Positions 1 through 11,039 of a stretch of 64,000 nt of DNA are shown one piece after another. Positions within the stretch are counted from its first letter, which is position 1. Each line of letters opens with the position of its first letter. The notes beneath the pieces are model-generated. The model was not told the DNA's origin and ran no database searches. It saw only the letters and a program-made list of their open reading frames with translations. The translations under genes were made by a program, and so were the position numbers. Where the stretch lies: assembly GCF_000172975.1 (NCBI RefSeq), contig NZ_ABTR02000001.1, forward strand, positions 2,456,501-2,520,500, in the 5' to 3' direction. The DNA is from Dethiosulfovibrio peptidovorans DSM 11002. GTDB lineage: Bacteria; Synergistota; Synergistia; Synergistales; Dethiosulfovibrionaceae.

Positions 1-875
1 ATGCCCCCTAAATCGTCGTACATGGGATGGGGCTCCCTGACGTAGGCAAGATCGTAGACGCCGTCCATCTCCTCGGTCGACAGAGGCATGGCAGGGGGAA
101 GCTGGACCACCGTTTTATCTCCGTGCCTCTGACAGACGGACCTTCCCCTGAAGGGATCCTGCTCTCCGTACCAAAGCCGAAAAGCCTCGGCGAAAGCCTT
201 CTTGTCCTTCTGGACCTCCTCGAAAGAGGGAATCTCTACAGCCTCTTTCGGAACCGACAAAGACCTGTAGCAGGTTCCTCCGATATCGGTCAAATCAGAC
301 ACGGACTCACCGGAGGCCAGCCTTGAGGCTATCTCCAGGATCTGTCGTTCCCCCATTCCGTAGACCAGTATATCCGCACGGCTGTCGATCAGTATGGAGC
401 GTCTCACCTTATCGGACCAATAATCGTAATGGGCCATCCTTCTCAGGCTGGCCTCCACCCCTCCTATAATCAACGGAACGTCGCCCCAGAGCTCTCTCGC
501 TATATTACAGTAGACCAAGGTAGCCCTGTCCGGCCTGTGACCGAGCTCCCCTCCAGGCGAATAGCTGTCGCTTCTTCTCCTGTTCCTCGCAGCGGTCAGT
601 TTGTTGAGCATCGAATCGAGATTCCCCGCCGACACCAACACCCCCAGCCTGGGACGGCCCATCGCGGTAAAATCCTCTCGCCCCCGCCAGTCCGGCTGTG
701 CGACTATTCCGACCTTAAACCCCTCCGCCTCGAGACATCGACATATCACGGCTGGCCCGAAGCTCGGATGATCCACGTAGGCATCTCCGCTCACGAACAG
801 AAAATCCAGCTCGTTCCAGCCCCGGGCCTCCATATCGTCCCTGTTCACAGGAAGAAAATCTCTGCGATCCAACAT
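1..875 (-). CDS. ygiQ: YgiQ-family radical SAM protein (partial, 3' end outside window)
   Basis: The minus strand is open from an ATG at 873-875 to the window edge, giving about 291 N-terminal residues of a family that is usually around 600 long. The start MLDRRDFLPVNRDDMEARGW and the nearby block VSGDAYVDHPSFGPAVICR match the N-terminal domain of UPF0313/YgiQ proteins. The last visible residues (AYVREPHPMYDD) fit the segment that precedes the radical SAM core, so the iron-sulfur cysteines should lie beyond base 1. A GGAGG site sits just upstream, and the gene starts 2 bases after hemW ends, so the two are probably co-transcribed. The biological role of YgiQ proteins is poorly defined. Confidence 0.85.
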   Translation of the reverse strand, partial: MLDRRDFLPVNRDDMEARGWNELDFLFVSGDAYVDHPSFGPAVICRCLEAEGFKVGIVAQPDWRGREDFTAMGRPRLGVLVSAGNLDSMLNKLTAARNRRRSDSYSPGGELGHRPDRATLVYCNIARELWGDVPLIIGGVEASLRRMAHYDYWSDKVRRSILIDSRADILVYGMGERQILEIASRLASGESVSDLTDIGGTCYRSLSVPKEAVEIPSFEEVQKDKKAFAEAFRLWYGEQDPFRGRSVCQRHGDKTVVQLPPAMPLSTEEMDGVYDLAYVREPHPMYDDLGG

Positions 876-877
876 AT

Positions 878-2036
878 CTACTCCTCCCACAGAAGCCTCT
901 CCCATATGGAATTAGCCACCCTCATTCCCTTACGGGTCAGGGCCACCGAGCCCTTCCTCCACTCGAGACAGTTATCGGGAATTTCCGAGAGACACTTCAA
1001 CAGCCGGGCCTTCAATCCGGATCCGAACCTTCGACAAAAACCGTCCAGATCGATCCCCCATTTGGTCCTCAATGCCAGTATGGCCGACTCGGACGCCTCT
1101 GCGACGCCGCCGATCCTCTCGCTGTAGACCACGGCGAAACCGGATGACCTCACCGAATCGCGATATCCAGCCAGGGACGGATCGTTCTCGTACCTCAGAC
1201 CGTTTAAATATCCCCACGCTCCAGGCCCAAGCCCCACGACGTTGTCCCTGTTCCAATAGGCCAGATTGTGCAGGCTCCAGTGCCCTTCGAGGGCGAAGCT
1301 CGCTATCTCGTACTGGTCGAAACCGATCCTCGGCAGATACCACTGGGCCCATCGATAGTGGCTGTAACCGTCGAAGACTCCCTCGGGCGGTTTTTTTCCC
1401 CAGAAGGAATCGTTATCCAAGGTAAGCTGATACAGCGACATATGACCGACTCCAAGCTCAGCCAAGGCCTTTAGGCTCCGGTGCCATTTTCTGAGGGTCT
1501 GCCCCTTCAGGCCGAACATCAGATCGCCACTGACGTCGAAACCGGACGCCACAGACGCAATAACGGCCCGTCTCGCCTCGTTCGAATCGTGAAGCCTACC
1601 GAGCCATCGAAGCTCGTCGTCGTCCAGGCTCTGAACCCCTATACTGATTCGAGAGATCCCTCTGTCCCTCCAAAATCGAAGATGGCCATCGGAAAGGCTC
1701 TCGGGGTTCGCCTCCACCGAGAACTCCTCGATCGAACCACGGTCGATATATCGATCCAGCAGATCCATCAGCCTGGTCCATTCCTCGACGGACAAGACCG
1801 TGGGAGTTCCCCCTCCTATGTAAAGGGTCCTGGCCGGAAGGGAACCTCCGGATAACCTGGTCAGTCCGGCAAGCTCCGATTCCAGGGCCGAAAGATAAAG
1901 GGCCACGTCCCCGGAACGAGGGACAGAGCTGGCGAAAGAACAGTAAGGACACTTGGATCTACAGAAGGGTACGTGAAGGTAAACAGAGAGGGGCTCGGAA
2001 AGCCCCTCTCTACCTCCCTCGAAATCGAGGATATGA

Positions 2037-2050
<14 letters not shown>
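878..2050 (-). CDS. hemW: HemW-like radical SAM protein (formerly coproporphyrinogen III oxidase-like)
   Basis: A radical SAM enzyme of about 390 residues. The cluster-binding motif [10 protein letters not shown] follows YLHVPF near the N-terminus, and [11 protein letters not shown] follows downstream, both typical of the HemN/HemW group. The sequence lacks the extra N-terminal region of true HemN, so the HemW heme-chaperone branch is favoured. The ATG at 2050 (MKVTSH) is chosen. An upstream in-frame start at 2080 would overlap lepA more deeply. The gene overlaps the lepA 3' end by 14 bases, an order (lepA then hemW) common in many bacteria. In an anaerobe the real substrate may not be a respiratory heme protein. 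Confidence 0.85.
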
Positions 2051-3845
<1,795 letters not shown>

Positions 3846-4005
3846 ATAGAAAAAACACCTCACAGATAGAAAGAGCGCCCCCTAAAGGGCCCGTTTCGCT
3901 CCCCCCGAAAGAGGGACCCGAACCAGACTATGATATCAGAGACGGGACAAAACCGCACCGTCTCAGGTAGAAGCCCATCTGAAACGTAGTCCTCCATCGA
4001 GTCTC

Positions 4006-4201
4006 CTCAGAGAGGTCGTTCCGGCGGAGCCCATTCGAGCCCGTATTCCCGACCTGCCGTCGTGTAGTACGAATGGGGCGACAGGACGTCGCCCCAAGCC
4101 GAGGGGGCACAGGACGTGCCCTCCGAGGCGGTCTGTACGAAACAGGCAGGTCGGGAATACGTTCGGGCGAGACAGGGCGGAGCCGGAACGACCTCTCCGA
4201 G
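4006..4201. repeat. Long interrupted inverted repeat with twin AGGAC-loop hairpins
   Basis: Outer arms at 4006-4025 and 4182-4201 pair over 20 bp with one mismatch. Inner arms at 4042-4058 and 4145-4161 pair perfectly over 17 bp. Inside are two tandem hairpins, 4075-4082/4088-4095 and 4105-4110/4116-4121, each presenting the same loop AGGAC within the identical nonamer ACAGGACGT. The whole can fold as one long branched stem in RNA or as a cruciform. It ends 45 bp upstream of the purC -35 box, so it is outside the predicted purC transcript. It could be an independent RNA, a lepA leader read on the minus strand, or a palindromic repeat element. Confidence 0.75.
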
Positions 4202-4245
4202 AAGTGACGTACTTTAAAGATGCCCTGTACCGGCCCCTCTTATAG

Positions 4246-4274
4246 TTGACATTTATAGACCTCAAGGTGATAAT
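4246..4274 (+). promoter_or_regulatory. Sigma-70-type promoter of the pur operon
   Basis: TTGACA at 4246-4251, a 17-bp spacer and GATAAT at 4269-4274 form a near-consensus promoter. The expected transcription start is about 4281, leaving a leader of only about 25 bases before the purC ATG, with GGGAGG at 4290-4295 as ribosome binding site. A leader this short leaves no room for a purine riboswitch, so control would have to act at the promoter. Confidence 0.8.
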
Positions 4275-4304
4275 GTCAGTATCTTATTCCGGGAGGTAAC
4301 TGCC

Positions 4305-5027
4305 ATGGAGATCCGTGAAATGCTGTACGAGGGAAAGGCAAAGAGACTCTACTCTACCGACGACCCCGACGCCCTATATCTGAAGTATAAAAATTCCCTT
4401 ACCGCCTTCAACGCCAAGAAAAAGGCGGAGATGGAGGGAAAAGGAGAGCTGAACAACATGATAAGCTCCTGGATATTCAAATATCTGAGGAGCAAGGGCA
4501 TAGACAGTCACTTCATCGAGAGGATCGACGAGCTGTCACAGCTGGTAAAACCGGTCACCATAGTGCCCCTGGAGGTGGTGGTCCGCAACGTCACAGCCGG
4601 ATCCATATGCAGAAGGCTCGGGGTAGAGGAAGGAATGAAGCTTCCCAGACCTCTCGTGGAGTTCTATTATAAAGAGGACGAGCTGGACGACCCTCTTGTT
4701 ATAAGAGACCATGCGGTGTTGTTCGGATGGGCCACCGACGAAGAACTGGACAGAATGACCGAGATGGCCCTTACGGTGGACTCGGTGCTTACAGAGCTCT
4801 TCTCCTCTATAGATATAGACCTGGTGGACTTCAAGCTGGAGTTCGGCAAGGATAAAGAAGGCAATATTCTGCTGGCCGACGAGATCTCTCCGGACACCTG
4901 CCGTTTCTGGCAGAAGGGGACCAGACAGAGCCTGGACAAGGACCGTTTCCGCAAGGACCTGGGAGACGTGCTCGGAGCTTACAGGGAGATATGGCGCCGT
5001 CTTTCGGAGAAGAAGGAGGATAACTGA
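4305..5027 (+). CDS. purC: Phosphoribosylaminoimidazole-succinocarboxamide synthase (SAICAR synthetase)
   Basis: A 240-residue protein that joins CAIR and aspartate with ATP to make SAICAR in IMP synthesis. It opens with MLYEGKAKRLYST, the ATP-binding start of the family. It carries VPLEVVVRNVTAGS and the C-terminal ADEISPDTCRFW motif, both diagnostic. The length is normal for the short bacterial form. It is first in the operon, 25-30 bases behind the predicted transcription start, and its TGA overlaps the purS ATG (TGATG), implying translational coupling. Confidence 0.97.
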   Translation: MEIREMLYEGKAKRLYSTDDPDALYLKYKNSLTAFNAKKKAEMEGKGELNNMISSWIFKYLRSKGIDSHFIERIDELSQLVKPVTIVPLEVVVRNVTAGSICRRLGVEEGMKLPRPLVEFYYKEDELDDPLVIRDHAVLFGWATDEELDRMTEMALTVDSVLTELFSSIDIDLVDFKLEFGKDKEGNILLADEISPDTCRFWQKGTRQSLDKDRFRKDLGDVLGAYREIWRRLSEKKEDN

Positions 5028-5278
5028 TGCGTTACGGAGCGGAAATACTGGTATATCTGAAAGAGGGAGTCCTGGACACCCAGGGCAAGGCCGTCGCGGC
5101 ATCCCTGACGAGGCTGGGCTACGACGACCCCTCCGTCAGGGTAGGTAAATACATCCGGGTCGAGATAGAGGCCTCCGACATCGATTCCGCCAAGGAAACC
5201 TTCGATAAAATGTGCAAGGATCTTCTCGTAAACGCAATAGTCGAGGACTACACGGTAAAGGTGGAGGAACTGAGATGA
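5027..5278 (+). CDS. purS: Phosphoribosylformylglycinamidine synthase subunit PurS
   Basis: An 83-residue protein containing VLDTQGKAV near the N-terminus and a short alternating strand/helix pattern ([11 protein letters not shown]), typical of PurS. PurS bridges the small-type PurL and the glutaminase PurQ in the three-part FGAM synthetase of Gram-positives, archaea and related lineages. The gene overlaps purC upstream and purQ downstream by one and four bases, so the three are translationally coupled. Its presence agrees with the short PurL encoded two genes on. Confidence 0.95.
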   Translation: MRYGAEILVYLKEGVLDTQGKAVAASLTRLGYDDPSVRVGKYIRVEIEASDIDSAKETFDKMCKDLLVNAIVEDYTVKVEELR

Positions 5279-5955
5279 ACGTCGCCGTGGTGGTCTTCCC
5301 CGGCAGCAACTGCGACAGAGACGTGGTCAAAGCCATAAAATACGCAACGGGAGACGAGGCCGCACTGGTCTGGCACGGAGAGACGGAGCTTCCAGGAGAA
5401 ACCGACCTCGTCGTTCTGCCAGGCGGTTTTTCCTACGGCGACTACCTCCGTTGCGGCGCTATGGCCCACACGGCTCCCATCATGGCCGACGTGAAACGGC
5501 ACGCCGATCGGGGCGGCCTGGTGCTGGGAATATGCAACGGTTTTCAGGTTTTGACCGAATCCAAGATGCTTCCCGGGGCCCTGCTGGTCAACCGGGACCT
5601 GGCCTTCATCTGTCGCCCCATCGAGATATCGGTGGAGAGGGACGACACCGCCTTCACCTCCGGCTACGAAAAAGGACAGGTGATAACGATACCCATAGCC
5701 CACTACGAGGGTCGATACCACCTTCCAGAGAATGAGCTGGAGCTCCTGGAGGAACGGGGACAGGTGGCGTTTCGCTACAGCGGAGGGAACCCCAACGGGG
5801 CCCTGAACGACATCGCCGGTATATACAACGAAGGCGGGAACGTTCTGGGGATGATGCCCCACCCGGAGAGATATTCCGATAGAGCCGTAGGGGGAGACGA
5901 CGGACTTCCCGTGTGGCTATCGATAAAGAGATGGATCGAAAGGACCGGTGCCTGA
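5275..5955 (+). CDS. purQ: Phosphoribosylformylglycinamidine synthase subunit PurQ (glutaminase)
   Basis: About 226 residues. The class I glutamine amidotransferase fold is shown by [11 protein letters not shown] at the N-terminus, the nucleophile elbow [11 protein letters not shown] with its cysteine, and the His/Glu pair in MMPHPER. It releases ammonia from glutamine for PurL. The ATG at 5275 gives an ATGA overlap with purS and starts exactly at the conserved strand [11 protein letters not shown]. The longer frame from 5212 would add 21 unrelated residues and was rejected. Confidence 0.96.
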   Translation: MNVAVVVFPGSNCDRDVVKAIKYATGDEAALVWHGETELPGETDLVVLPGGFSYGDYLRCGAMAHTAPIMADVKRHADRGGLVLGICNGFQVLTESKMLPGALLVNRDLAFICRPIEISVERDDTAFTSGYEKGQVITIPIAHYEGRYHLPENELELLEERGQVAFRYSGGNPNGALNDIAGIYNEGGNVLGMMPHPERYSDRAVGGDDGLPVWLSIKRWIERTGA

Positions 5956-5956
5956 T

Positions 5957-8104
5957 ATGGATTACTCCAAAGCGGGACTCCGCAAAGAGGAATACGACGC
6001 CCTGAAAGCCAGACTCGGAAGGGAGCCCAACGACCTGGAGCTTCAGATCATGGGGGTAATGTGGTCAGAACACTGTAGCTACAAATCGACCAAGCCGCTT
6101 CTGAGGCTATTCCCCAAGGACGGAGACAGGGTACTCCTCGGCCCGGGGGAAAACGCCGGGGTAGTCGACGCCGGAGACGGACTCGGGCTGGCCTTCAAGG
6201 TGGAAAGCCACAACCATCCCTCCGCAGTCGCCCCCTATCAGGGTGCCGCCACGGGGGTAGGAGGCATAATCCGAGACATAATGGCCCTGGGAGCCAGACC
6301 GGTAGCCTCCATGGACGGACTTTTCTTCGGAGACCCGGAGGAGAGAAAGACCCAGGCACTGGCCGACGGAGTGGTAAAGGGAGTGGGAGGCTACGGCAAC
6401 TGCGTAGGAGTTCCCACCGTAGGAGGGAAGACGGTCTATCACGAAAGCTACAGGGGCAACCCCCTGGTTAACGCCTTCTGCGCCGGACTTGTCCCAACCG
6501 ACAGGATGGTGAGCTCACAGACGGCCTCTGCGGGCCAGAAGGTATTGATACTGGGCTCAAAGACAGGAAGGGACGGCATAGCCGGAGCCGCCTTCGCCTC
6601 GGTGGAGCTAGCCGAGGACGGTTCGGGGGTCCCGTCCATCCAGATAGGCGATCCCTTCACGGAAAAGCTTCTCATAGAGGCCTGTCTGGAACTGCGAGAC
6701 AAGGACCTGCTGGTCAGCATGCAGGACATGGGAGCGGCGGGAATACTCTCCTCCTCCAGCGAGATAGCCGCCAAGAGCGGTATCGCCATGACCATAGACT
6801 TCGACGCTGTTCCACTCAGGGCCGAGGGAATGGAGCCCTGGGAAATAGCCCTATCCGAGTCTCAGGAGAGGATGCTGCTCATAGTCGAACCGGAAAAGGT
6901 CGACCAGGTGATGGCTGTCGCCGGGAAATGGGAGCTGGATTGCGCCGTCATAGGAGAGACCGAGAAAGGCGATCATTACCGCATCCTCTGGAAGGGAGAC
7001 ACCGTCGCAGACATGCCTGCGTCTGTAATAGGCAGCGACTGCCCCGAGATCCCCTGGCCCTCCAAAAGACCGGAAAACCTGGAGGATCGTTGGAACTTCG
7101 ACCTCGACTCGCTTCCCCTTCCGGAAAACTGGAACGAGGAGATTTTGAACCTTCTGGGCTCCCATTCCCATCGTTCCAGAAAAGAGATATTCGAGCAGTA
7201 CGACTCGATGGTCCAGACCAACACGGTGATAGGTCCGGGATTCCCTGTAAGCGCCGTAAGGATCGAGGGCACCGACCGATTAGCCGTCATGTCTATGGAG
7301 GCCCAGCCCTTCATGTGCTGGCTAGATCCCTACAACGGCTCAGCCGAGGTCGTGGCCAGAAGCTGCCGGGCTCTCGCCGTAGCCGGAGCGAAACCGGCCG
7401 GGACCACCGACTGCCTGAACTTCCCCTCTCCGGAGAAACCCGAGCAGTTCTGGACCCTGGAGCAGTCCGCCAAGGGAATGGCCGAGGCCTGTTCCTCACT
7501 GAAATGCCCCGTGGTGTCCGGAAACGTCAGCCTGTACAACGAGACCGCCAACGGCCCCATTCTGCCGACTCCCCTGGTCGGAACGGTAGGATTCGTCGAA
7601 AACATCGAGGAGCTTCTCCGTTCCGGCGACTGGAGCGAGGGAGACAGGCTCTTCTACGTGGGAATGCCCAACCCGAGGCTCGACGGAGGATCCTATCTGC
7701 TGAACAAGACCGGCCGCATCTGGGGCAAACCTCTGGACTTCGACGGAGAGCTGGAAAACGAGTTCATCCTGAGGGCGATCGAGACGGCCAAAAGGCGGGC
7801 CGCCTCGTCGGGAATGCCCATAGCAGGAGGCGGACTGGCTGTGGCCCTGGCCAAGGAGGCCGGAGCCAGCGGCCTGGGAGCCTCTATATCCATACCCTGC
7901 CCCACCAGGAGGGACGTCCTCCTCTTCGGAGAAGGAGGCCCCAGGGCAGTTTACTCGGTGCCTAAAAACCGACTGGTTCTCTTCAGAGCCCTCTGGAAGG
8001 GCTACGCCGTGACGGAGATAGGACAGGTCGGAGGAGACCGCCTGACCCTGGACAACCTGGTAGACCTGTCGGTATCCGAGATCAGGGAAAGCTGGAATCT
8101 CTGA
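5957..8104 (+). CDS. purL: Phosphoribosylformylglycinamidine synthase subunit PurL (small type)
   Basis: About 715 residues, the size of the short PurL that works with separate PurS and PurQ. It shows MWSEHCSYKS near the N-terminus, KVESHNHPSAV with the conserved histidines, and GAATGVGGIIRD, plus the second half-repeat with GNVSLYNE. It carries out the ATP-dependent amidation of FGAR to FGAM. A start at the ATG 5957 just after the purQ stop is preferred. A GTG at 5948 in the same frame would overlap purQ and is possible. Confidence 0.96.
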   Translation: MDYSKAGLRKEEYDALKARLGREPNDLELQIMGVMWSEHCSYKSTKPLLRLFPKDGDRVLLGPGENAGVVDAGDGLGLAFKVESHNHPSAVAPYQGAATGVGGIIRDIMALGARPVASMDGLFFGDPEERKTQALADGVVKGVGGYGNCVGVPTVGGKTVYHESYRGNPLVNAFCAGLVPTDRMVSSQTASAGQKVLILGSKTGRDGIAGAAFASVELAEDGSGVPSIQIGDPFTEKLLIEACLELRDKDLLVSMQDMGAAGILSSSSEIAAKSGIAMTIDFDAVPLRAEGMEPWEIALSESQERMLLIVEPEKVDQVMAVAGKWELDCAVIGETEKGDHYRILWKGDTVADMPASVIGSDCPEIPWPSKRPENLEDRWNFDLDSLPLPENWNEEILNLLGSHSHRSRKEIFEQYDSMVQTNTVIGPGFPVSAVRIEGTDRLAVMSMEAQPFMCWLDPYNGSAEVVARSCRALAVAGAKPAGTTDCLNFPSPEKPEQFWTLEQSAKGMAEACSSLKCPVVSGNVSLYNETANGPILPTPLVGTVGFVENIEELLRSGDWSEGDRLFYVGMPNPRLDGGSYLLNKTGRIWGKPLDFDGELENEFILRAIETAKRRAASSGMPIAGGGLAVALAKEAGASGLGASISIPCPTRRDVLLFGEGGPRAVYSVPKNRLVLFRALWKGYAVTEIGQVGGDRLTLDNLVDLSVSEIRESWNL

Positions 8105-8105
8105 T

Positions 8106-9479
8106 ATGTGCGGAGTATTCGGCGCCTTTTCCGCCTCTGGCAATCCGGTCCTCGAGGAGGTCTACCTGGGCCTCTACGCCCTCCAGCACAGAGGGCAGGA
8201 ATCGGCGGGAGTGGCATGGATCGACGGAGAAAATCAGATAAGGACCATAAAGGGACAGGGGCTGGTCCACCTGGCGCTGAACCAGGCGGAACTGTCGGGC
8301 ATCCCGGCGAGCTCCGCCATAGGCCACGTCCGCTACTCCACCGCCGGAGGCTCGGGACTGTCCAACGTGCAGCCCCTGGCGGCAAACTACTGCAGGGGCC
8401 CGGTGGCAATAGCCCATAACGGCAACATATCCAACGCCTCGGGGGTAAGAAGATACCTTGAGAACAGAGGGGCAATATTTCAGTCCACCACCGACACGGA
8501 GGTCATCCTCCACCTGATGGCCCACCAGCCCCACAAGACGGAGCTGGACGCCCTGGTAGACTCTCTGAGAAAACTCAAGGGCGCCTTTTCCCTTGCCGTG
8601 GCCCTGAAAGACCGACTGGTGGCTGCCAGAGACCCCTGGGGATTCCGTCCCCTCGCCCTGGGCAAGAGAGACGACGTCTACTACATATCTTCCGAGAGCT
8701 GCGCTCTCGACCTGGTCGGGGCGGAGATGATCCGGGAGCTCGATCCGGGAGAGATCCTGGTGATAGACACAGACGGCCTCCACTCCCTCAGGATCCCGGT
8801 GGAGCCAAGGCGAAGATACCTCTGCTCCTTCGAGTTCGTGTACTTCGCCAGACCGGACAGCCTGATAGCGGGACAGTCGGTCTATCAGGTAAGAAAAGAG
8901 CTGGGCCGTAGATTGGCCAGAAGGTCTCCCTGCTCGGGAAACTGCGCTACTGGAATGCCCGACAGCGGAACGATAGCGGCCATGGGCTACGCCGAGGAAT
9001 CGGGGCTAGCCTACGAGAAAGCCATAGTCAGGAACCGTTACTCCGGACGGACCTTCATCGAACCCACCCAGAGGGTGAGAGAGCTGGGAGTAAGGAAAAA
9101 ACTCAACCCGATAAGAGAACTTATAAAGGGTCAAAGCCTTGCTGTGGTGGACGACTCCATAGTCCGTGGTACGACCTCCAGAAAGATGGTCGAACTTTTG
9201 AGAAACTACGGCGCCTCGGAGATACACATGAGGATTTCCTCTCCGCCGGTGCGCTTTCCCTGTTACTACGGCATAGACACCCCCACCAGGGAGGAGCTCG
9301 CGGCGGCCCGATCCAACGAAGAGGCCCTATGCGCCGAGATAGGAGCCGACTCGCTGGCCTATCTTACCGAGACGGACCTGGTAGAGGCCATTGGCCTGCC
9401 GGCCTGCGAGGTATGCACCGCCTGTTTCAGCGGATCCTACATGGAGGACGGAGAGAAATATGAAGAACTGGACATATGA
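8106..9479 (+). CDS. purF: Amidophosphoribosyltransferase
   Basis: A 457-residue enzyme that commits PRPP to purine synthesis. The first residues MCGVFG place the catalytic cysteine at position 2 with no visible propeptide. The phosphoribosyltransferase half contains the PRPP loop VVDDSIVRGTTS. Cysteines in CSFEF, FPCYYGID and CEVCTACF sit where the Bacillus-type enzyme binds its [4Fe-4S] cluster, so an oxygen-labile cluster form is inferred. The start is one base after the purL stop, and the 3' end overlaps purM by 20 bases. Confidence 0.96.
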   Translation: MCGVFGAFSASGNPVLEEVYLGLYALQHRGQESAGVAWIDGENQIRTIKGQGLVHLALNQAELSGIPASSAIGHVRYSTAGGSGLSNVQPLAANYCRGPVAIAHNGNISNASGVRRYLENRGAIFQSTTDTEVILHLMAHQPHKTELDALVDSLRKLKGAFSLAVALKDRLVAARDPWGFRPLALGKRDDVYYISSESCALDLVGAEMIRELDPGEILVIDTDGLHSLRIPVEPRRRYLCSFEFVYFARPDSLIAGQSVYQVRKELGRRLARRSPCSGNCATGMPDSGTIAAMGYAEESGLAYEKAIVRNRYSGRTFIEPTQRVRELGVRKKLNPIRELIKGQSLAVVDDSIVRGTTSRKMVELLRNYGASEIHMRISSPPVRFPCYYGIDTPTREELAAARSNEEALCAEIGADSLAYLTETDLVEAIGLPACEVCTACFSGSYMEDGEKYEELDI

Positions 9480-10452
9480 GGAATCGGGAGTCACCATAGA
9501 CGGAGGCAACCGCTGGGTCAAGCGGATAGGCGAGCTCATGTCCCAAAGACCTAAGGACCCTAACGTAGTAGGTGGAATAGGCGGCTTCAGCGGCCTCTAC
9601 GACATGGGCGGAGGCTCTCTTCTGGCCGCCTGCTGCGACGGTGTCGGCACCAAGCTGGAGATAGCCGAGGCCGCAGGAAAACTCAAAGGACTGGGCCAGG
9701 ACCTGGTGGCGATGAGCGTAAACGACCTGATAACCTGCGGAGCCAGACCTATACTCTTCCTCGACTACCTGGCCTGCGGCAAGCTGGACTCGGACAGACT
9801 CATCCCCGTAGTGGAGGGCGTCATGGACGCCTGTCTCGAGTCGGGATGCGCCCTTCTCGGAGGCGAGACCGCCGAGATGCCCGGGGTCTACCCTCCCAAC
9901 GGATTCGACCTGGCAGGCTTCGCCGTGGGAACTGTGGACAGAGAGGACCTTATAGACGGATCATGCGTCGAAAGAGGCGACCTCATGATAGGCCTAGCAA
10001 GCTCGGGCATACACAGCAACGGCTACTCTCTGGTCAGAAAGGCACTGGAGAAGGAGCTCGCCGCCTCACTTCACGAAAAGATCGATCAACTGGGGGAGAC
10101 CCTCTCTGACGCCCTGCTCAAGCCCACCAGGCTCTATCCCCGCCCGGTTCTCTCGGCTCTAAAGACCGGGAAGATAAAGGCGATGGCCCATATCACCGGA
10201 GGGGGTCTGGAGGAAAACATAGAGAGAGCCCTTCCGAAGGGAATGCTCCCCGAGATAGACTTCGACTCCTGGAACAGACCGGCCATATTCGACTACATCT
10301 CGAACAGAGGCGTGGACGAATCGGAGATGCGCAGGGTCTTCAACCTCGGAATAGGATACACCCTGGTGGTTGCCCCGGAAAACCGCGACGAGGTTACGGA
10401 AAAACTGAGGGAAAAAGGGGAGACCCCGGTGGTCTTCGGTACGGTGGCATGA
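9460..10452 (+). CDS. purM: Phosphoribosylformylglycinamidine cyclo-ligase (AIR synthetase)
   Basis: About 330 residues; closes FGAM to AIR with ATP. Family signatures seen are GGFSGLYDM, CCDGVGTKLE, VNDLITCGARPILFLDY, GGETAEMPGVY and AHITGGGLEEN. The ATG at 9460 is chosen because a GGAG lies about 8 bases upstream and the protein then begins close to the family start. The frame extends upstream to 9391 but only inside purF. The gene overlaps purF by 20 bases and purN by 4. Confidence 0.96.
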   Translation: MKNWTYEESGVTIDGGNRWVKRIGELMSQRPKDPNVVGGIGGFSGLYDMGGGSLLAACCDGVGTKLEIAEAAGKLKGLGQDLVAMSVNDLITCGARPILFLDYLACGKLDSDRLIPVVEGVMDACLESGCALLGGETAEMPGVYPPNGFDLAGFAVGTVDREDLIDGSCVERGDLMIGLASSGIHSNGYSLVRKALEKELAASLHEKIDQLGETLSDALLKPTRLYPRPVLSALKTGKIKAMAHITGGGLEENIERALPKGMLPEIDFDSWNRPAIFDYISNRGVDESEMRRVFNLGIGYTLVVAPENRDEVTEKLREKGETPVVFGTVA

Positions 10453-11039
10453 CCTCCATAGGACTGCTGATATCCGGCAGAGGCTCCAACATGGACGCCA
10501 TCCTGGACCGGGTGGAATCGGGAGATCTGAAGGCCAACGTGTCCTTCGTGGCGTCGGACCGTCCCGGAGCCCCCGGCCTGGAGAAGGCGGCCGCCAGAGG
10601 AGTAGAGACCGAGTTACTGCCCTACCAAAACAGCAAAGAGGCGGCGGAGGAACATCTCCACCGCCTTTGGCGTCGTCACGACCTGGACTGGCTCGTACTG
10701 GCCGGCTTCATGAGAATACTCTCGCCGGGCTTTGTATCCTCCCACACCGGAAGGATCGTGAACATCCACCCCGCCCTGCTCCCCTCCTTTCCCGGAGCCC
10801 ACGGTATAGAGGACGCCTGGAACTACGGTGTAAAGGTGACGGGGGTAACGGTCCACCTGGTGGACGAACTGGTGGACCACGGAACCATCCTGTCCCAGAT
10901 GCCGGTAAGGGTGAAACCGGACGATAACATGGAAACCCTGGAAAGAAGGATCCACCGAGCGGAACACAGACTATACTGGAGAACCCTGGAGAAACTCTTC
11001 TCCGGGATAATTCACACAGGAAAGGACGATTCCAGATGA
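10449..11039 (+). CDS. purN: Phosphoribosylglycinamide formyltransferase (10-formyl-THF dependent)
   Basis: A 196-residue GAR transformylase. It begins with the GLLISGRGSNMDAIL nucleotide-binding loop. It carries NIHPALLPSFPGAHG with the catalytic Asn-His pair, and HLVDELVDHGTIL with the catalytic aspartate. It has the normal length for PurN. ATGA overlaps link it to purM before it and purH after it. It uses formyl-tetrahydrofolate rather than the formate of PurT. Confidence 0.96.
   Translation: MTSIGLLISGRGSNMDAILDRVESGDLKANVSFVASDRPGAPGLEKAAARGVETELLPYQNSKEAAEEHLHRLWRRHDLDWLVLAGFMRILSPGFVSSHTGRIVNIHPALLPSFPGAHGIEDAWNYGVKVTGVTVHLVDELVDHGTILSQMPVRVKPDDNMETLERRIHRAEHRLYWRTLEKLFSGIIHTGKDDSR

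Larger units (their letters stand above)
3846..4304. other. Divergent intergenic region lepA/purC
   Basis: No protein gene is convincing here; the short minus-strand frames across it show no family resemblance. It contains a 7-bp hairpin (3939-3945 with 3958-3964), the long inverted repeat at 4006-4201 and the purC promoter at 4246-4274. The minus-strand promoter for lepA was not identified with confidence. A weak TTGAGG/TATAAG pair with a short spacer lies around 4240-4267. If it is used, the lepA transcript would carry the long inverted repeat in its leader. Confidence 0.6.

Noticed and set aside
4246-4304. Purine riboswitch before purC
   Set aside because: The promoter leaves a leader of only about 25 bases and no purine aptamer motif is present; the structured repeat lies upstream of the promoter.
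6928-7965. A 345-codon frame overlapping purL in another phase
   Set aside because: Very Arg- and Pro-rich composition typical of out-of-phase reading; purL is well conserved through this stretch.
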